Shown here one piece after another: positions 61,490 to 64,000 of a DNA stretch of 64,000 nucleotides. Location: contig QKWP01000219.1 of assembly GCA_003550325.1 (NCBI GenBank), forward strand, positions 37,900 through 101,899. Reading direction: 5' to 3'. Positions within the stretch are counted from its first letter, which is position 1; each line of letters opens with the position of its first letter. The notes below the pieces were generated by a model. That model worked only from the letters and a program-made list of their open reading frames with translations. It did not search any database and was not told where the DNA came from. Made by a program: the position numbers and the translations under genes. The stretch comes from Gigaspora rosea. Taxonomy: Eukaryota; Glomeromycota; Glomeromycetes; Diversisporales; Gigasporaceae.

Positions 61490-62430
61490 ACGCCAATACT
61501 GCTCTTGTACCAAGTGAAAGAAATAATTGAAAACGAATCAAGATGCTTGGAATATTTACAAGATCTATCAGTACTACCAAGGACCATGACTTGTATTTAC
61601 TGTAACAACCCAAATATGAATCTTGATAACAAAGAATATACATTTAATTGTGGAAAAAGAGAATGCTGAAAAAGAATATCAATCTTCAATGGAACAATAT
61701 TTTCAAAGGCTAAATTGAAATGTAACCAAATAATAGAATTAAGCTATTTTTGGTTAAGCAAAGCAACACGTAAACAACTCAATATTTATACCAATATCAC
61801 ACCCGCCAACATCACAATATGGACACAAATCTTTAGAACTGTTACTACTCAAGAAATAAAAATTAGTGAAACAAAAATAGGAGGACCAGATATCATTGTA
61901 GAAATAGACAAATCTTTATTTTACAAAAATCGTCAGAACAAAACGGAACAACTATGGGTATTTGGAGGAATTGAAAGAACTAAAGAAAAACAAATATTCG
62001 CACAAATTTGTAAGGACCGAACAGCTGATACTCTACTAGACATAATTCAAAAAAATGTACAACCTGGATCAATAATCTATTCAGACATGTTTAAAAGCTA
62101 TGATCAGATTTACTCACGCCTAGGGATACGGCACCACCAAATAAATCACAGCCAAGGAATGACAATGATTGATTACAAAGAAACCTCAAACGAATTAAAA
62201 ATCTACCACACAAATAATATTGAAGCAACATGGCGCATGTTAAAAGATGCGATACCAAAAAGGAATCAGAATAAAGATGACCTACCAAAATATTTACTTG
62301 AACAAATTTGGCGTAGACAGAATAAACAATGCCTATAGAATGCATATATTGAATGTTTACAAAACAAATATGAAGATATCATTGAACTTATTGAAGAATA
62401 TGATACCGAGTAACCTTTATTACAAATAAA
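61490..62430 (+). other. ISXO2/IS1595-like transposase segment within the fossil
   Basis: A zinc-ribbon-like start (TCIYCNNPN with a later Cys pair) is followed by an ISFNGTIFSKAKL-type segment, then VEIDKSLFYKNR, LWVFGGIERTKEKQIFAQICKDRTADTLL, SIIYSDMFKSYDQI, HHQINHS and NNIEATWRMLKDAIP. These match the order of ISXO2-type DDE transposases. It lies where an integrase is expected in a Ty3 element. It may be a captured recombinase or a separate DNA transposon nested here. Treated as part of the fossil. Confidence 0.75.
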
Positions 62431-62565
62431 TAATAAACAAAAAGAAAAATTGGAAATTATAAAAGAACACTCTACTGAACCAACTTAAAGGATAAATTGA
62501 ACTTACAGGAAAAACTAAAGAAACCCTAAAAATAATAGAACTACAAATCGAACCCTAAAAACAAA

Positions 62566-63255
62566 ATGAACCCTCAAGGAACTGGAGATTATTACTGCAA
62601 GAAATGTGACCTTTATGTCAGAAATCCTAAAAGACATAAATGTACTTATAACATAATTGAATCAGCTCTTGAAGAGATTCAACACGTCCAAGACTGGAAA
62701 GAGAAAATGACTCAAGAAATTAGAAACGAGTTAGGACTTAATAGTGGACCACCAAACAAAGGAAAAGGGAAAGAACTCTTTTTTGAAATTAAAGAGAAAC
62801 AAAAGAACTTAGGAAAATATACTTGCAATATCTGCAAACAACCTGGATATACTAATCTGTATTGCCCAGAGAATGAATGTTATAAATGTCACGAAAAAGG
62901 ACATCAAGCACGTGACTGCCTTGAAGCAAGAAATAGAAATGATCAGCCGATCAACATCAATAATAGTACCAACGCGACTGCGTCAAACCCCTCTAAATAT
63001 TGTACTTACTGCAAAACTACTGGATATGAAAACTATCAATATAGGACCTCTAGACTCTTGAAAGAAAATGCAAACCTCTTTTGCAAATGCAATCCTGAAA
63101 GAATTATGCAAAGAAGAGAAGAACATACTAACTGGACCATATACAATGACAACATGATAAACATCACTGTTGTAGAAAAGAATGCAACAGACCAACTGCT
63201 AAAGAAGATCTTTATTATATCAAAGGATTATTCACGGACCTGTATTCATTACAAG
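62566..63255 (+). other. Zinc-knuckle region of the fossil
   Basis: Several Cys/His clusters occur: YYCKKCDLYVRNPKRHKC, YTCNICKQPG, CYKCHEKGHQARDC (a CX2CX4HX4C knuckle) and YCTYCKTTGYEN. Nucleocapsid-like RNA binding is the usual role of such knuckles. Its position downstream of the polymerase is unusual. Treated as part of the fossil. Confidence 0.7.
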
Positions 63256-64000
63256 TAATCTACATTGAAGAAACTCTCTATTGTAAAGGATGTTATTCTG
63301 AAATGCATGAAGTATTAGATTTTAAGGATCCTAGAAGTAAGAAATACTTTACAGGACTAGGACAAGGCAAGAAGACTATTTGCCGACTCTGTAAAAAACC
63401 TAATATTACCAAAAAAATGGAAAGCCATGATGGAATGCATTTCTGCAACAAAGAACATAAATTCGCCCAAATGATCTTTAATAACATGAATATGACAGAA
63501 GAAAGACTAACAAACCAGCAACTTGATAATAGAATCAGAAACTATACTCAGAATAATACAAATATATTATACCATATTAATGAATCACAAATTAAAAGAA
63601 TTATCAAATATATGGTACACTACAAAGATAATATGAATAAATGGCATCATAAAGATGTAGATTTTAAATTAATGAATAAAGAGTACAATAATGATACATT
63701 CAATTACCCTAAAATTGATGAAGACATCAGACCTATTAGAATCAATTACTTCACCAGAATATATAGACAGGACCATTATAATGAAGAACGAACAACAGAA
63801 GAATACGAAGAATTAATAGATGAAGATGAAGATCCTGAACTACGCGAAGCGAGACTTTTATCCATAAATCAAGATGTCAGAACCAGACCCATGTCAAACA
63901 CAAAAATACAAGAAGAAATGAAAAATGCTGAAGAAGTTCTAAAAGAACAAGGAAATATATCCCTCTGTAAAGAATGTTTAATGCCCAAAGAAAAGAATAC

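Larger units (their letters stand above)
56700..64000 (+). mobile_element. Old, broken retroelement-like fossil with endonuclease IV-like, reverse transcriptase and ISXO2-like transposase parts
   Basis: One continuous A-rich coding-biased block on the + strand runs off the right edge of the window. Parts in order: an endonuclease IV-like domain (about 56.7-57.4 kb), a charged coiled-coil-like region (57.4-59.3 kb), a beta-rich linker (59.3-59.9 kb), a Ty3-like reverse transcriptase (60.0-60.85 kb), an RNase H-like segment (60.85-61.4 kb), an ISXO2/IS1595-like transposase segment (61.5-62.4 kb) and a zinc-knuckle region (62.57-63.3 kb) with further Cys-rich coding-like sequence to the edge. 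It is broken in roughly ten places. No LTR was recognised within the window. Base composition and codon style are uniform across the block, which argues for one element instead of accidental neighbours. Confidence 0.65.

Overview
The window is AT-rich eukaryotic DNA with short introns, dense foldback/MITE repeats and gene families typical of an arbuscular mycorrhizal fungus. Tyrosine-kinase-like kinases with the HxDFHSGNIL and ADLGLSKK motifs, TPR/SPRY proteins, BTB-BACK-TLDc proteins and LRR proteins beginning MVNGQQ point to Glomeromycotina, most likely Rhizophagus. The organism call is inferred from family resemblance only.

The outstanding content is three arrays of 3-nt microexons, one on the + strand and two on the - strand. 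In each, a short fungal intron ends in ...attag, one triplet follows, and the next intron begins gtaagtata. This repeats every 70-120 bp for kilobases. On the + strand (3719-8467) a normal first exon encodes a signal peptide and stops in phase 2. About 32 clear microexons read in that phase spell a cysteine-rich peptide with the pattern C-x5-C-x4-CC-x5-CC-x7-CC, which resembles granulin. On the - strand (30392 down to 18704) about 108 microexons are free of stops in one phase only, phase 2, and that phase is the one needed to enter the protein kinase exon at 18626. Almost every codon is therefore split 2+1 by an intron. A six-unit relic lies at 50075-50502. I read the splicing from sequence signals; no transcript data were available.

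Layout: 1-3600, a 188-bp tandem repeat and MITEs. 3606-8467, the secreted-peptide microexon gene, carrying two MITEs. 8.6-16.4 kb, a repeat zone with TACCGTAT foldbacks, a tRNA-headed SINE in a 45-bp target-site duplication, interleaved inverted repeats and a mariner-like TIR element. 17.3-32.6 kb (-), a TPR-SPRY-TPR gene, the microexon array and a kinase domain, perhaps one 15-kb gene. 33.8-35.7 kb, a segmental duplication split by a solo LTR. 37.6-39.1 kb (-), a BTB-BACK-TLDc gene. 43.1-45.95 kb, a decayed MULE transposase. 47.7-49.3 kb, a 187-bp satellite. 53.5-54.2 kb (-), a membrane LRR protein. 56.7-64 kb, an old broken retroelement-like fossil combining an endonuclease IV-like domain, a Ty3-like reverse transcriptase, an ISXO2/IS1595-like transposase region and zinc knuckles.

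If the microexon reading is right, the first gene makes a small secreted disulfide-rich peptide and the second encodes a kinase whose N-terminal part comes almost wholly from one-codon exons.
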